NCBI RefSeq assembly: GCF_000420085.1
Contig: NZ_ATUG01000003.1
Span: 62,001 to 126,000, forward strand
Reading direction: 5' to 3'
DNA length: 64,000 nucleotides
Source of the DNA: Desulfospira joergensenii DSM 10085
Lineage (GTDB): Bacteria > Desulfobacterota > Desulfobacteria > Desulfobacterales > Desulfobacteraceae
Shown here: positions 32,774 to 42,814 of the stretch, one piece after another
How the letters are laid out: each line of letters starts with the position of its first letter
Position numbering within the stretch: position 1 is the first letter of the stretch
The notes under the pieces: generated by a model
What the model was told of the DNA's origin: nothing
What the model saw: the letters and a program-made list of their open reading frames with translations, nothing else
Database searches by the model: none
Position numbers and translations under genes: made by a program

Positions 32774-33271
32774 TCAATTCTGGCCGCCCCCGGCCGGAAA
32801 GGAAAACTCTCCTTTTTTGCTCACCCGGATCATGGGGCTGAAGCCGCCGGTGTCCAGCTTGACGTCCAAACGGTAGCTGAGTTTGTCCCTGGATCCACCC
32901 CGGATCAGGTCGGAAAAAAGATTCATACTGCCCAGAAGACTCAATGATCCCTTTAAAAGGATATCCTCTTCTCCGTAGCCGGGCACAAGGGGCAGATCAT
33001 TGGAAACACCGGTGAAGATCTTATGGTTTTCAATGCTGAGGGTATAGGAGATCCCGACCAGGTCAAGGTCGGACCGGTTGGGGTTGACCACGTGAAGTCC
33101 GACCTCAAACCCCGGGGCCATTCCCTGGCCGGGAACGGCTTTGAATGAAGTCACGCTGACCACGGGAGTCTCGTAATCCTGTTTTAAAACAGAGCAGGCC
33201 GTACAGCAGAGGAAGAGAACAAGGATCCCGGAACCGAGAAATAATTTCAGTATAGGGATTTTTTGATTCAT
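32774..33271 (-). CDS. LEA14-like (WHy domain) lipoprotein
   Basis: This 165-residue lipoprotein has a lipobox-like TAC after a hydrophobic stretch. The mature part has the LEA type 2 pattern: VVSVTSFKAVPGQGMAPGFEVGLHVVNPNRSDLDLVGISYTLSIENHKIFTG, ending with SYRLDVKLDTGGF. LEA14-like domains are associated with desiccation and envelope stress. The start overlaps the stop of the preceding gene by 4 bp. Confidence 0.85.
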   Translation of the reverse strand: MNQKIPILKLFLGSGILVLFLCCTACSVLKQDYETPVVSVTSFKAVPGQGMAPGFEVGLHVVNPNRSDLDLVGISYTLSIENHKIFTGVSNDLPLVPGYGEEDILLKGSLSLLGSMNLFSDLIRGGSRDKLSYRLDVKLDTGGFSPMIRVSKKGEFSFPAGGGQN

Positions 33272-33621
33272 CCGATGATGTCGATCACCGAGCCAAGGGT
33301 CTCATCCGTGGTTTTTATCACCTTGGCATTGGCTTCAAACCCGTTCTGGGCCGAGATCTGCTGGACAAATTCTTCTGCAATATCGGTATTGGACAATTCC
33401 TTGAGGGAACCGTCGTTTTTCAGGGGATCTTCCACCAGGGGGCCTGAGCTCGTATCCTGGGTGGTATAGGTGGTGACGCCTCCGTTTTCCCCTTCAATGT
33501 TGCGGGTCCGGCTGGCTTTGAATTCATCGGACAGGGAATTGGCCACATTGTTGGCGCTGGTGTTCATCTGCCGGGTAAAGGCCTGAAGGGCGGAAACGGA
33601 ATTGCTTAGGGACGAAATCAT
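33268..33621 (-). CDS. Small flagellar-rod-like protein (FlgC/FlgE-type end motifs)
   Basis: This is a 117-residue protein. The N-terminal segment with SALQAFTRQMNTSANNVANS and the C-terminal IAEEFVQQISAQNGFEANAKVIKTTDETLGS match the Flg_bb_rod and Flg_bbr_C segments of axial rod proteins such as FlgC. It is shorter than typical FlgC, and no other flagellar gene is visible in the window. It could be an accessory axial protein. The ATG at 33621 is supported by GGAGGT. It is the first gene of the lipoprotein cluster, overlapping the LEA14-like gene by 4 bp. Confidence 0.8.
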   Translation of the reverse strand: MISSLSNSVSALQAFTRQMNTSANNVANSLSDEFKASRTRNIEGENGGVTTYTTQDTSSGPLVEDPLKNDGSLKELSNTDIAEEFVQQISAQNGFEANAKVIKTTDETLGSVIDIIG

Positions 33622-33949
33622 TTTTATTACCTCCGTAAAACACTTTTTTTCTGGTCCCTGAAATTTATGCAAAAAACGTGCTCAATTATCAATATTATGC
33701 GAAAATGCTGTAAAATCGAAGGGTTATGAGATTTTTGTTCGATTTCGGGGTCTGGTTCCTGGATGAGAGTTGACCAATTTTGTATCAAAAATGGACAAAA
33801 AATGTTGCCCGGGAGGATCATATGCCTGGAGTGTGGGAATGAAAAGGCTTGTTTTTTCATGTCAAGCTGGTAGATTTTTCCAGGCAGCGAACCGCCGCAC
33901 ATCGGGGCGGTTCTTTTGTGCACCACCCCTTATGCAGAGGAGACTGTTC
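33622..33949. other. Noncoding region between divergent genes with a terminator-like hairpin
   Basis: About 330 bp before the hydrolase gene. At 33889-33913, GAACCGCC pairs with GGCGGTTC around a short loop, followed by TTTT, like a terminator 37 bp upstream of the hydrolase ATG. This may indicate a short leader RNA or attenuator. The upstream part is mostly unstructured to my eye. Confidence 0.4.
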
Positions 33950-34489
33950 ATGTTTTGCGTTGAAAATTCAGTGCTTGTCCTGGTTGACGTTCAGGGACGC
34001 CTGGCCCAGTTGATGTACGAAAAGGAGAGGTTGTTCACATCCCTTGAAACCCTGGTCAAAGGAATGAAAATTCTCGGCGTGCCCATTATCTGGATGGAGC
34101 AGATCCCTTCCAAGCTCGGCCCGACCATTGACTCTCTTTCGAAAATCATGGAGAAAGAGCGTCCCATTGAAAAAAATTCTTTTTCCTGCTGCGGTGAGCC
34201 TGAATTCATGGATAGATTGAACGGGCTTGGCAGAAACCAGGTGCTGATTTCGGGCATAGAAACCCATATATGCGTGTTCCAGACCGCTTTTGACCTTCTC
34301 GAAAAGGGATGTGAGGTCCAGGTGGTTTCCGACTGTGTCGGCTCCCGGACCCTGGAAAATAAAGAAATCGGACTCAACCGGATTGTTCAATCCGGGGGGC
34401 AGCTCACCTGTCTTGAGATGGTCTTTTTTGAATTGATGAAAAAGGCCCAAGGAGATGCCTTTAAACAGATCGTTGCTTTCCTCAAGTAG
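33950..34489 (+). CDS. Isochorismatase-family cysteine hydrolase
   Basis: This 179-residue protein has the isochorismatase/nicotinamidase fold. The first strand carries the catalytic Asp in VLVLVDVQGRLA, and the catalytic Cys lies in the motif ISGIETHICVFQTAFDLLEKG. The third catalytic Lys is not clearly visible. Family members hydrolyse amide or ester bonds, for example nicotinamide; the substrate is unknown here. The ATG at 33950 has AGAGGAGA upstream and begins the conserved domain. Confidence 0.88.
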   Translation: MFCVENSVLVLVDVQGRLAQLMYEKERLFTSLETLVKGMKILGVPIIWMEQIPSKLGPTIDSLSKIMEKERPIEKNSFSCCGEPEFMDRLNGLGRNQVLISGIETHICVFQTAFDLLEKGCEVQVVSDCVGSRTLENKEIGLNRIVQSGGQLTCLEMVFFELMKKAQGDAFKQIVAFLK

Positions 34490-34497
34490 GGAAGGGG

Positions 34498-35199
34498 TTA
34501 CACGGCAAGCTGAAAAGAATGGGTGGCCTTCTCCGGCAGGCCTTTGACCCGGACATAGGCCTCTGAAGCTTCCCTTGAACTGCCGAAAGCTGTTTCTTCA
34601 TTGGCCCGGGCCTGTTCCTCGGCCTGCAAGGTCATCAGTTCAGACAATGCCTTTGAGGCCATTGCGCTTGCCTTTGAAGCGACTTTGACATCCTGGGCAG
34701 AAGGGTTGGCCGGGGCAAGGGCGGCATTTTTCACCTTCTGCATCTTCTGGATGGTTGCCTTGGGGTCTCCCGGAACAGGGGCCGTATCAATGCTCACCTC
34801 TCCGGCCACGGCATAATTTACACCGTCCGGTCCCCGCTGAAAGGTGAAATTGGCTCCGGAGAGGGCCAGTCCTCCGGCGGCCGCAATATGGGCCATTTCA
34901 TGTCTTCTGACTTCCGAATCTGCCTGCTTGAGTTCCGTGACCAGTCTGAGTTCAGCCTGGGTCAGGCCGTTCTCGGCCGTTTCCGAACCGGTTCCGGTGC
35001 GATCAACTGCGGTTTCCCCGGATTCTGCTTTGTTTGCGCTCTCGGTTCCCACCGGCTCTGGCTGAATCATTTCTCCGGCTGAATTGACCGGGACCCGGGA
35101 GGCTCCATTTTTTTGAACCTTGTCGTCCCTATCTCCGGGCATGGATTGGGTCTGAAATCCCGGATATGGCGTGCTATATGGGCTGGTCTGGATATTCAT
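34498..35199 (-). CDS. SprA-related putative metalloprotease-like protein
   Basis: This 233-residue protein has a disordered N-terminal half rich in Ser, Thr, Glu and Gln. It is followed by a conserved domain with VRRHEMAHIAAAGGLA, a short HExxH-like zinc site, and NFTFQRGPDGVNYAVAGEVSIDTAPVPGDPKATIQKMQKVKNAALAP-type segments of SprA-related proteins (PF12118). The family has a predicted zinc-dependent activity, but the target is not known to me. A TTG at 35205 and the ATG at 35199 are both possible starts. Confidence 0.83.
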   Translation of the reverse strand: MNIQTSPYSTPYPGFQTQSMPGDRDDKVQKNGASRVPVNSAGEMIQPEPVGTESANKAESGETAVDRTGTGSETAENGLTQAELRLVTELKQADSEVRRHEMAHIAAAGGLALSGANFTFQRGPDGVNYAVAGEVSIDTAPVPGDPKATIQKMQKVKNAALAPANPSAQDVKVASKASAMASKALSELMTLQAEEQARANEETAFGSSREASEAYVRVKGLPEKATHSFQLAV

Positions 35200-35298
35200 G
35201 GGCAAAAAGCCTATAAAACTCTTATAAAATTATCTTTGTGCCTCAGAACATTATTATAAGTATTTTCAGGCCTTTTTTCAATTTGTTTTTTCGGGGCT

Positions 35299-35314
35299 CG
35301 GATTCCGGAATCCG
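35299..35314. promoter_or_regulatory. Perfect 16-bp palindrome upstream of the hisB promoter
   Basis: CGGATTCC-GGAATCCG is a perfect palindrome that lies 25 bp upstream of the predicted -35 box of hisB. It may be a regulator site; no known consensus was recognised. Confidence 0.3.
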
Positions 35315-35339
35315 GGGAGGGGTTCGTGAAATTAAATAT

Positions 35340-35368
35340 TTGACAACAAAAGGAAGATGCTGTACTGT
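35340..35368 (+). promoter_or_regulatory. Candidate promoter of the hisB-hisA genes
   Basis: TTGACA (35340-35345), a 17-bp spacer and TACTGT (35363-35368), about 85 bp before the hisB start. Confidence 0.55.
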
Positions 35369-35453
35369 AACAGGATTCGTTCCACACTCTCTTGGCCGGA
35401 ACGAGGTTTGGCTGATACTATAACAGACCGAGTTCGTTTTCAAGGATAATCTT

Positions 35454-36041
35454 ATGGGTCGACAAGCAGACGTTACCAGGCACACCAAAGAAACCCAGAT
35501 CGATCTTCACATGGATTTAGACGGAACAGGGCAGGCCGACATTTCCACAGGGATTCCTTTTTTTGATCATATGCTCACCGCATTTGCCGTCCACGGCTTC
35601 TTTGACCTTAAAATCAAGGCCAGGGGAGATCTTGATGTGGATTATCATCACACGGTTGAAGATACGGGACTGGTCCTTGGTCAGGCCGTGGCAGAGGCCC
35701 TTGGGTCCAAAAAAGGAATTGTCCGGTTCGGTGACAGTTGCGTGCCCATGGACGAGGCCCTTTCCAGAACCAATATTGACCTGTCCAACCGGCCCTTTCT
35801 GGTATACAATTTTCCTGACGACCTTACATCATGCGGCCCTTTTAATGCCTATCTTGCCCGGGAATTTTTCCAGGCATTCAGCGTAAAGGGGTGTTTCAAC
35901 CTGCATATCAATGTGAATTACGGCTCCAATGAGCACCATGTGCTTGAATCGGTATTCAAGTCCATGGGCAGGGCCCTGCATGGGGCCAGCCGGATAAATG
36001 ATAAGATAACCGGAATACTTTCCAGCAAGGGCAGTCTGTAA
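35454..36041 (+). CDS. hisB: Imidazoleglycerol-phosphate dehydratase
   Basis: This 195-residue enzyme performs the dehydration of imidazoleglycerol phosphate in histidine biosynthesis, in its monofunctional form. Motifs are FFDHMLTAFAVHGFFDLKIKARGDL, DYHHTVEDTGLVLGQA and NEHHVLESVFKSMGRAL, which carry the metal-binding histidines. The ATG has AAGGAT upstream. hisA follows 44 bp later, but no hisH or hisF is here, so the pathway is split in this genome. Confidence 0.97.
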   Translation: MGRQADVTRHTKETQIDLHMDLDGTGQADISTGIPFFDHMLTAFAVHGFFDLKIKARGDLDVDYHHTVEDTGLVLGQAVAEALGSKKGIVRFGDSCVPMDEALSRTNIDLSNRPFLVYNFPDDLTSCGPFNAYLAREFFQAFSVKGCFNLHINVNYGSNEHHVLESVFKSMGRALHGASRINDKITGILSSKGSL

Positions 36042-36085
36042 AAAACCTTCACGTTTCACTTTTTGTTTATGAAAAAAATTCTACC

Positions 36086-36808
36086 ATGATTATTATACCT
36101 GCAATCGACATCAAACAGGGCAAGTGCGTGCGGCTTCTCCAGGGCCGAATGGAAGAGGCTACCCATTATTCAGATAACCCTGCCGACATGGCCGTAAAAT
36201 GGGAAGAGCAGGGCGCCCGGCTCATCCATGTGATCGACCTGGACGGCGCCTTTGCCAAAGAAGTTACAAATTTTGAAAGCATCCGGGAGATACTGAAAAA
36301 TATCAAGACGCCCATCCAGGTGGGGGGCGGTATCCGGGACATGAAGACCATTGAACGCCTTCTCAATGCCGGGGTCTCAAAGGTCATCATCGGAAGCGAA
36401 GCCCTGTACAATCCAGACCTGGTAAAGGAGGCGGCCCGTTCCTTTGAAGGGAAAATTGTCGTTGGCATCGATGCCAGGAACGGGATGGTGGCAGTGGAAG
36501 GATGGAGTCAGACATCTGAAACCCGGGCCGTTGACCTGGCCAGGGAATTTGAGTCCTGCGGGGTCGCAGCCATTAATTTTACCGATATCCACAGGGACGG
36601 CATGCAGACCGGTCCCAATATCCAGGAAACCGGTGATTTGGCCAGGGCGGTATCCATCCCGGTGGTCGCTTCGGGAGGGGTTTCCACCCTCCAGGACATC
36701 AAGAATCTCCTGGAGATCGAACATCTGGGAGTCACCGGGGTGATAACGGGGAGAGCGATCTACGAGGGGACCCTGGACCTCAAAGAGGCCATCAAGATTT
36801 CAAAATAG
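36086..36808 (+). CDS. hisA: ProFAR isomerase (HisA)
   Basis: This 240-residue TIM-barrel isomerase of histidine biosynthesis has the catalytic Asp near the start (IIPAIDIKQGKCVRLLQG), the mid-barrel VGGGIRDMKTIERLL and VGIDARNG, and a C-terminal ASGGVSTLQDIKNL plus GVITGRAIYEGTLDLKEA. These are typical of HisA rather than HisF. It follows hisB and precedes dnaG by about 75 bp. Confidence 0.95.
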   Translation: MIIIPAIDIKQGKCVRLLQGRMEEATHYSDNPADMAVKWEEQGARLIHVIDLDGAFAKEVTNFESIREILKNIKTPIQVGGGIRDMKTIERLLNAGVSKVIIGSEALYNPDLVKEAARSFEGKIVVGIDARNGMVAVEGWSQTSETRAVDLAREFESCGVAAINFTDIHRDGMQTGPNIQETGDLARAVSIPVVASGGVSTLQDIKNLLEIEHLGVTGVITGRAIYEGTLDLKEAIKISK

Positions 36809-36883
36809 TAATATTGACTTGTTTTTTTAAGTAGTTATTCTTATATCTATTAAACCAAAGTTTTGGAGTCGGCGCCACCAAAG

Positions 36884-38659
36884 ATGTACGTTCCTGAAGA
36901 AAAAATTTCTGAAATCCTAAACACTTCGGACATTGTAGAACTCGTATCCGAATCTGTTATCCTAAAAAAGTCAGGAAGAAATTTTTTCGGTCTCTGCCCG
37001 TTCCATTCAGAAAAGACCCCTTCTTTTTCAGTCAATCCCAATAAGCAGATCTTCTATTGCTTCGGCTGCGGGGCAGGGGGGAATGCCCTTGCCTTTGTCA
37101 TGAAATACCATGGCATCGGGTTTCCCGAAGCAGCCAGAATGCTGGCCAGAAAACACAATATTCCCATTGAAACCAAAGATCTTGATCCGGCCAAAAAACA
37201 GCAGATTCAATCCCGGGAATCCCTTTTCAGACTCAATAAAAAGGTCATGTCCTATTATTCCGGGATTTTAAAAGAGGATCCTGCCGGGAAGATTGCCGGG
37301 GCCTACCTGGAAAAAAGAGGGACCCATCCGGATATCATCGACCGGTTCTGTCTGGGATACTCCGCCGATAAATGGGATGGGGCTGTAGGGTTTCTGCGCA
37401 AAGAAAAAGTGGGGCGGAAAACCGCCCTGAACTCGGGTCTGATCCTGCCCAGAAAACAGGGCCAGGGATTTTACGACCGGTTCAGGAATCGGATCATGTT
37501 TCCGATATTTGATATTAATATGCAGGTGGCCGGATTTGGCGGGCGGGTCATGGATGATGCCATGCCCAAGTATCTGAATTCTCCTGAAACCCCGGTATAC
37601 AGTAAAGGCCGGATTCTTTACGGCCTCCATGCGGCCAAGCAGCATTGCCGGCAGGAGGGAAGCGTCTATATTGTTGAAGGCTACTTTGACTTTCTATCCC
37701 TGTTTCAGCACGGGATCAAAAACTGCGTGGCCAGCCTGGGCACGGCTCTTACTTCGGAACATGTCCGGATTTTAAAGGGGTATGCCTCGAAAATGGTATT
37801 GGTGTTTGATTCTGATGCCGCAGGGATCAATGCGGCCAAGAGGAGTATCAAGATCTTCATGCAAGAGGGAGTGGACACAAGGATTCTGGTGCTGCCCGAC
37901 GGCAATGATCCGGATTCCTTTGTCATGTCCCGGGGAAGAGATGCCTGGGACGGGGTGGCAAAGGGGGCAAAAACCATAATGGAGTTTTTGCTCCACCTGT
38001 CCATGGAGACCCACGGGCTGACCGTGGAAGGCCGGGTGAAGATCCTGGAAGACATGAAAGCCTACCTGGCGGAAATTTCAGACAGCGCCCTGAGATCCCT
38101 CTATGTTAAGGAGCTTTCCGAAACCCTAAATATCGATGAAAAGGCGGTTCTTGAAAAAGTCAGGGATCAGGTCAATAGAAAAGGGAGCCATGCCCCAAGG
38201 GGGAGACTGGAAGAGGAGATACCAAAGGAGTCGGATCCCCTGGAGGAACAATTGGTGTCCATGATGCTTAATTTTCCTGAAACCATACCCGATCTGATCC
38301 AGGCCAAGGTATTTGATTTCTTTCAATCTGACCGGTTGAGAAAAATTGCCCAATTGATCTCTCGAACAGACCCGGGGGATTCGGGTCTGGTAAACGAAAT
38401 CCTCGGCAGGGTCGGGGGTGAGGCCGACCAGGAACTGATTGCGTCCCTTGCCATGAAAGGCAGTATGGCAAAAGAGGAAGAGAAAGTTGAAAATATACAC
38501 GAGACTGCTGGTGATATCATCAAGCGCTTCATCAGGGTCCGCAAAAAGAATGAAAATAAAATAACAACCAAAATAATCAGTGCGGAAAGGGGCGGTGATG
38601 CCGATGTGATGGAACTGCTGAAATTGAAACAGCAGGAAATCCAGGAGTACAGCCGATAA
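36884..38659 (+). CDS. dnaG: DNA primase
   Basis: This 591-residue primase makes RNA primers for replication. The N-terminal zinc-binding domain has [15 protein letters not shown] and CFGCGAGG. The TOPRIM domain shows [24 protein letters not shown] and [10 protein letters not shown]-terminal helicase-interaction region completes it. The start at 36884 (MYVPEEKI) is preferred; a TTG at 36863 is in frame but lies before the conserved start. It sits directly before rpoD, the classic dnaG-rpoD pairing. Confidence 0.97.
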   Translation: MYVPEEKISEILNTSDIVELVSESVILKKSGRNFFGLCPFHSEKTPSFSVNPNKQIFYCFGCGAGGNALAFVMKYHGIGFPEAARMLARKHNIPIETKDLDPAKKQQIQSRESLFRLNKKVMSYYSGILKEDPAGKIAGAYLEKRGTHPDIIDRFCLGYSADKWDGAVGFLRKEKVGRKTALNSGLILPRKQGQGFYDRFRNRIMFPIFDINMQVAGFGGRVMDDAMPKYLNSPETPVYSKGRILYGLHAAKQHCRQEGSVYIVEGYFDFLSLFQHGIKNCVASLGTALTSEHVRILKGYASKMVLVFDSDAAGINAAKRSIKIFMQEGVDTRILVLPDGNDPDSFVMSRGRDAWDGVAKGAKTIMEFLLHLSMETHGLTVEGRVKILEDMKAYLAEISDSALRSLYVKELSETLNIDEKAVLEKVRDQVNRKGSHAPRGRLEEEIPKESDPLEEQLVSMMLNFPETIPDLIQAKVFDFFQSDRLRKIAQLISRTDPGDSGLVNEILGRVGGEADQELIASLAMKGSMAKEEEKVENIHETAGDIIKRFIRVRKKNENKITTKIISAERGGDADVMELLKLKQQEIQEYSR

Positions 38660-38682
38660 CTTTAAGCCTTGGGAGGCAATTT

Positions 38683-40491
38683 ATGGCAGATAAGACAAAC
38701 CAGTCTGGAGAGAATGTGGTTATCAGTGATAACATATTAAAAAAACTCATTAAAAAGGGTAAAAAAACCGGAAATCTCTCTTTTGCCGAAATCAACGAAG
38801 CCATTTCAGATGATCTATCATCCTCTGATCAGATAGAAGATATTATCCTTCAGTTCAAAGAGCATGGGATTGAGCTTGTGGATATGGGAGAACCTAAGAA
38901 AAAAAAGGGGAAAACTGCTGCCAAAACCACAAAAAAGGTGGTGCAGGCGGAGAAAAAAACAGCCAAGAAAGATCCTTTTGCTCCCAAAAAGGAGCGATCA
39001 GATCTGGAATTCGGTGCAGTCACCGATCCTGTTAAGATGTACCTGAAGGAAATGGGAATGGTTACCCTCCTGAGCCGGGAAGGGGAGATCGAAATCGCCA
39101 AAAAGATCGAACTGGGCGAACGGGACATGCTCAGGGCCATGCTGGACTGCCCCATCTCCCTGACCACCATTTTCATGTACGGGGCAAAGATGGAAAAGAA
39201 ACTCATGCGCCCCAAGCATGTGCTCCGGGATGTGGATGAGGGAGACGGTGTGGTGGATGAAGCGTCCAAACAGGAAAAATTTCTCGATTCTTTAACCATC
39301 ATCAAAGAGATCCATGAGAAAAACCAGGATAAGCGGGAAGAGCTTCGAAAGACCAAGAAAAGAACAAAAAAATATGAAACCCTGTCCATGGAGATCTTTG
39401 AAAATACCGAGACCATATTTGAGCAGCTCAAGCCCTGGCGGTTCGAGGCCAGCATCATCGACGGGATTGAAAAGAGCATCAGAAACACCATCACCTGGTT
39501 CGACACCATCAACACCCTTTTGGAAAGATGTGCCAAAACCTTTAATGTTTTAAAGGACACCATGCTCAAACAGGCGTCTGACCAGGAGAAGTTTGTGAGC
39601 TGGGCCGTTGCCAGGAGCCATTTATCCGAAGAAAGGGCGATTGTCCTGTACAATGACATCATCGCCATCACGGAACAGGTCTCCCAAAAAAACGACAGCC
39701 TCAAAGGGGATGCCGATGATCTGCGCGCCATTGTCAAAGGGATTGACAAGGGCCGGAGAAATGCGGATTCCGCCAAACGGGAGCTTGTCAGGGCCAATCT
39801 GCGCCTGGTGGTCAGTATTGCCAAGAAATATACCAACCGGGGACTTCAGTTCCTGGATCTGATTCAGGAGGGCAATATCGGCCTGATGAAGGCGGTGGAC
39901 AAGTTCGAATACAGGCGGGGATACAAGTTTTCCACCTATGCCACCTGGTGGATCCGCCAGGCCATTACCCGGGCCATTGCCGATCAGGCCAGGACCATCC
40001 GGATTCCGGTCCATATGATTGAGACCATTAACAAGCTGATCCGGACCTCAAGGTACCTGGTCCAGGAAATGGGCAAGGAACCCTCACCCGAAGAGATCGC
40101 CGAAAAAATGGAGATCCCCATTGAAAAAGTAAGAAGGGTTCTGAAAATTGCCAAGGAACCTATCTCCCTTGAAACCCCCATTGGAGAGGAAGAAGACAGC
40201 CATCTGGGTGATTTTATCGAGGACAAGAAATTCTCCATTCCTTCGGAAGCGGCCATTGATTTCAGCCTGGCCGAACAGACCCGCAAGATCCTGGCCACTT
40301 TAACCCCCAGGGAGGAAAAGGTGCTGCGGATGAGATTCGGCATAGGCGAGAAATCCGACCATACCCTGGAAGAGGTCGGAAAAGATTTCACCGTCACCCG
40401 GGAAAGGATCCGCCAGATTGAAGCCAAGGCCCTCAGGAAGCTGAGACACCCGACAAGAAGCAAGAAGCTCAAGACCTTTATTGAGAATTAA
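38683..40491 (+). CDS. rpoD: RNA polymerase primary sigma factor
   Basis: This is a 602-residue sigma70. Region 1.1 is at the N-terminus ([17 protein letters not shown]), followed by a Lys-rich linker and a non-conserved insert (about 180-340). Region 2 follows with [22 protein letters not shown] and [21 protein letters not shown] (-10 recognition), then region 3 ([13 protein letters not shown]). Region 4 is at the end ([24 protein letters not shown], -35 recognition). The ribosome site GGGAGG is strong. It is the housekeeping sigma, consistent with the TTGACA/TATAAT-like promoters in the window. Confidence 0.98.
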   Translation: MADKTNQSGENVVISDNILKKLIKKGKKTGNLSFAEINEAISDDLSSSDQIEDIILQFKEHGIELVDMGEPKKKKGKTAAKTTKKVVQAEKKTAKKDPFAPKKERSDLEFGAVTDPVKMYLKEMGMVTLLSREGEIEIAKKIELGERDMLRAMLDCPISLTTIFMYGAKMEKKLMRPKHVLRDVDEGDGVVDEASKQEKFLDSLTIIKEIHEKNQDKREELRKTKKRTKKYETLSMEIFENTETIFEQLKPWRFEASIIDGIEKSIRNTITWFDTINTLLERCAKTFNVLKDTMLKQASDQEKFVSWAVARSHLSEERAIVLYNDIIAITEQVSQKNDSLKGDADDLRAIVKGIDKGRRNADSAKRELVRANLRLVVSIAKKYTNRGLQFLDLIQEGNIGLMKAVDKFEYRRGYKFSTYATWWIRQAITRAIADQARTIRIPVHMIETINKLIRTSRYLVQEMGKEPSPEEIAEKMEIPIEKVRRVLKIAKEPISLETPIGEEEDSHLGDFIEDKKFSIPSEAAIDFSLAEQTRKILATLTPREEKVLRMRFGIGEKSDHTLEEVGKDFTVTRERIRQIEAKALRKLRHPTRSKKLKTFIEN

Positions 40492-40494
40492 ATC

Positions 40495-40523
40495 TTGACT
40501 CGGGAGCCTGATTTCTATATATT
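40495..40523 (+). promoter_or_regulatory. Promoter of tRNA-Met
   Basis: TTGACT (40495-40500), a 17-bp spacer and TATATT (40518-40523), about 24 bp before the tRNA. Confidence 0.8.
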
Positions 40524-40546
40524 CTTTAAGTTTTTTTAATGGCGTG

Positions 40547-40623
40547 GGGCCCATAGCTCAGTTTGGCAGAGCCACCGGCTCATAACCGGTCGGTCCCTGG
40601 TTCGAACCCAGGTGGGCCCACCA
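40547..40623 (+). tRNA. tRNA-Met (anticodon CAT)
   Basis: The acceptor stem GGGCCCA/TGGGCCC, D-arm GCTCAGTTTGGCAGAGC, anticodon stem ACCGG/CCGGT with loop CTCATAA, a TTCGAAC T-loop and an encoded ACCA are all visible. Anticodon CAT reads Met. An isoleucine-2 tRNA with modified CAU cannot be excluded. It does not look like the initiator, which would have an unpaired first base pair. Confidence 0.93.
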
Positions 40624-40787
40624 TAAAACAAGAGATAGGGACCGACAGGCAGTATGGTATGTTTTAGAAAGAGATCGATCTGGAAAATGCCCCAGGGCCT
40701 TACCCCCTTAAAAGGCCATAACAGGCCAGAAGGATTGTCCGATCATATATGATGGCGCAGGCAAAACATCAGTGGAAAAATAAACCA

Positions 40788-40815
40788 AAGCGTGGTAGCT
40801 TACCACGCTTTTTTT
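40788..40815 (+). terminator. Terminator after tRNA-Met
   Basis: AAGCGTGGTA pairs with TACCACGCTT around GCT, followed by a run of Ts. It lies 164 bp beyond the tRNA. The intervening sequence holds no gene that I can see. Confidence 0.9.
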
Positions 40816-40840
40816 ATTTCAGACACGGCCGGATGAAAAT

Positions 40841-41659
40841 ATGGGGCTGACCGCCAGGGACATACTCTCCATGGTCGACGGTTTTGCACCCTTTGATCTG
40901 GCTGAAAACTGGGACAATTCAGGCCTTCAGTCAGGGAATCTGGCCTGGCCCGTAAAAAAGATACTGGTCAGCCTGGATATTACCCTTCCGGTCATGGAGG
41001 CCGCCGCTTCCTGGGGGGCGGATCTGGTTTTGAGCCACCACCCGCTCATGATGAATCCTGAAAAAAGGATTGATTTCGGGGCAATGCCCGGACAGGCAAT
41101 TGCCATCTCGGCCCGGGAGAAGATCTGCATCCTTTCCGCACATACCAATCTTGATAAGGCCCTGAACGGGCTGAACGATCATTTTGCCGGAATTATCGGC
41201 CTGGAAAACCTGGTCCCGTTCTATTCCCCACCCGGTTCTTTCCCCCGGGAAGAAGAGCCTGCCGGTCTCGGCAGAATCGGGGACCTGGGAAAGAATATCC
41301 GCCTCAAAGATCTGGTTGAAGATGTAAAAAAAAGACTCGGCCTTGACAGGGCACGGGTTACGGGCGATCTGGAGGGGGAAATCAGCCGGGTGGCCGTCTG
41401 CACAGGTTCCGGCGGATCCCTGGTCCAGGAGTTTCTGGACTCGTCGGCCCAACTCTATATTACGGGAGATCTGAAATACCACGATGCCAGACAGATCCAG
41501 GCAGGAGGAAAAGCCTCGGTGGATGTCGGACATTTCGGTTCGGAAATAATCGCGGTCGACCTTTTAACACAACAGCTGGAACAGGCCGGTCGGAAGCGAG
41601 GAACCAGCATGGAAGTCAAAGGATTTAACAGAGAAAAAGATCCATTTATAATCGTTTAA
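40841..41659 (+). CDS. NIF3-like dinuclear-metal-centre protein
   Basis: This 272-residue protein belongs to the NIF3/YbgI/DUF34 family, which form toroidal hexamers with a dinuclear metal site. Motifs are LAENWDNSGLQSG at the start, LVLSHHPLMM (metal His) and ICILSAHTNLDKALNGLNDHFA, then a C-terminal VDVGHFGSEIIAVDLL. The reaction is not known with certainty; some members act on GTP cyclohydrolase-related compounds or serve in metal handling. It is followed 9 bp later by the zinc-ribbon gene, a common pair in this phylum. Confidence 0.93.
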   Translation: MGLTARDILSMVDGFAPFDLAENWDNSGLQSGNLAWPVKKILVSLDITLPVMEAAASWGADLVLSHHPLMMNPEKRIDFGAMPGQAIAISAREKICILSAHTNLDKALNGLNDHFAGIIGLENLVPFYSPPGSFPREEEPAGLGRIGDLGKNIRLKDLVEDVKKRLGLDRARVTGDLEGEISRVAVCTGSGGSLVQEFLDSSAQLYITGDLKYHDARQIQAGGKASVDVGHFGSEIIAVDLLTQQLEQAGRKRGTSMEVKGFNREKDPFIIV

Positions 41660-41668
41660 GGATGAGTC

Positions 41669-42391
41669 ATGAAGGAAATTGTAAAACAGGATATAGAGAC
41701 CCTTGTTCAACTGCAGGAAGCTGAAACTGAAATTGTGAGGCTTCAGGCCGTACTCGTGAAAGTAGAAAAAGAAAAGGCTGAAATTGGCTCAAAGCTCAAA
41801 AAATTCAAGACGGCTCTGGACCAGAACCGGGAAGAGCTGGAAAAAAATCTTAAGATGTGCCGGGATGTTGAAGAGGAGATCAGAACGGTAGACCAAAGGA
41901 TTATTAAGAGCAATGAAACCCTGAGAATGGTGAAAACCAACAAAGAGTATCAGGTCCTTTTGAGGGAAGTGGATGACAATAAAAAGAGAAAGGACGCCCT
42001 TGAAACCGAACTCCTTGAATTGATGGATGAAAGAGAAAAATCTGAGTCCATTGTCAGTGAAAGTGAAAAAGAGTTCAACCTTTTGGAGGAACAGACAAAG
42101 GCGGAACAGGCAGAACTGGACAAACAATCCTCCGACGACCGGGCCAGTCTTGAGGAATTCCAGTCCCGCCAGGCTGAAATCGGAAAGACCCTGGATCCTT
42201 TTCTGATTGACAGGTTCAGGAAAATTTCAAAGATGAACCAGGGACTTGCCGTTTCCAGGGTGAAGAACGAGATCTGCATGGGGTGTTTCATGAATATTCC
42301 ACCACAGCTTTATATTGAGGTTCAGCGGGGAACCTCATTGATCTCATGTCCCCAATGCAGTAGAATACTCTATCATATAAAAGAGAAATAA
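41669..42391 (+). CDS. Coiled-coil protein with C-terminal C4 zinc ribbon
   Basis: This 240-residue protein has a long coiled coil (residues about 10-170) rich in Glu, Lys and Leu, and then a C4-type zinc ribbon with CMGCFMNIPPQLY and ISCPQCSRILYH (PF02591 family). Relatives have been linked to peptide or nascent-chain handling, but the role is uncertain. It begins 9 bp after the NIF3-like gene and precedes rnpB by 15 bp. Confidence 0.92.
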   Translation: MKEIVKQDIETLVQLQEAETEIVRLQAVLVKVEKEKAEIGSKLKKFKTALDQNREELEKNLKMCRDVEEEIRTVDQRIIKSNETLRMVKTNKEYQVLLREVDDNKKRKDALETELLELMDEREKSESIVSESEKEFNLLEEQTKAEQAELDKQSSDDRASLEEFQSRQAEIGKTLDPFLIDRFRKISKMNQGLAVSRVKNEICMGCFMNIPPQLYIEVQRGTSLISCPQCSRILYHIKEK

Positions 42392-42406
42392 ATCCCTTGA
42401 CAGGGA

Positions 42407-42791
<385 letters not shown>

Positions 42792-42814
42792 CTTTATTTT
42801 TTCAGGAAACATGG

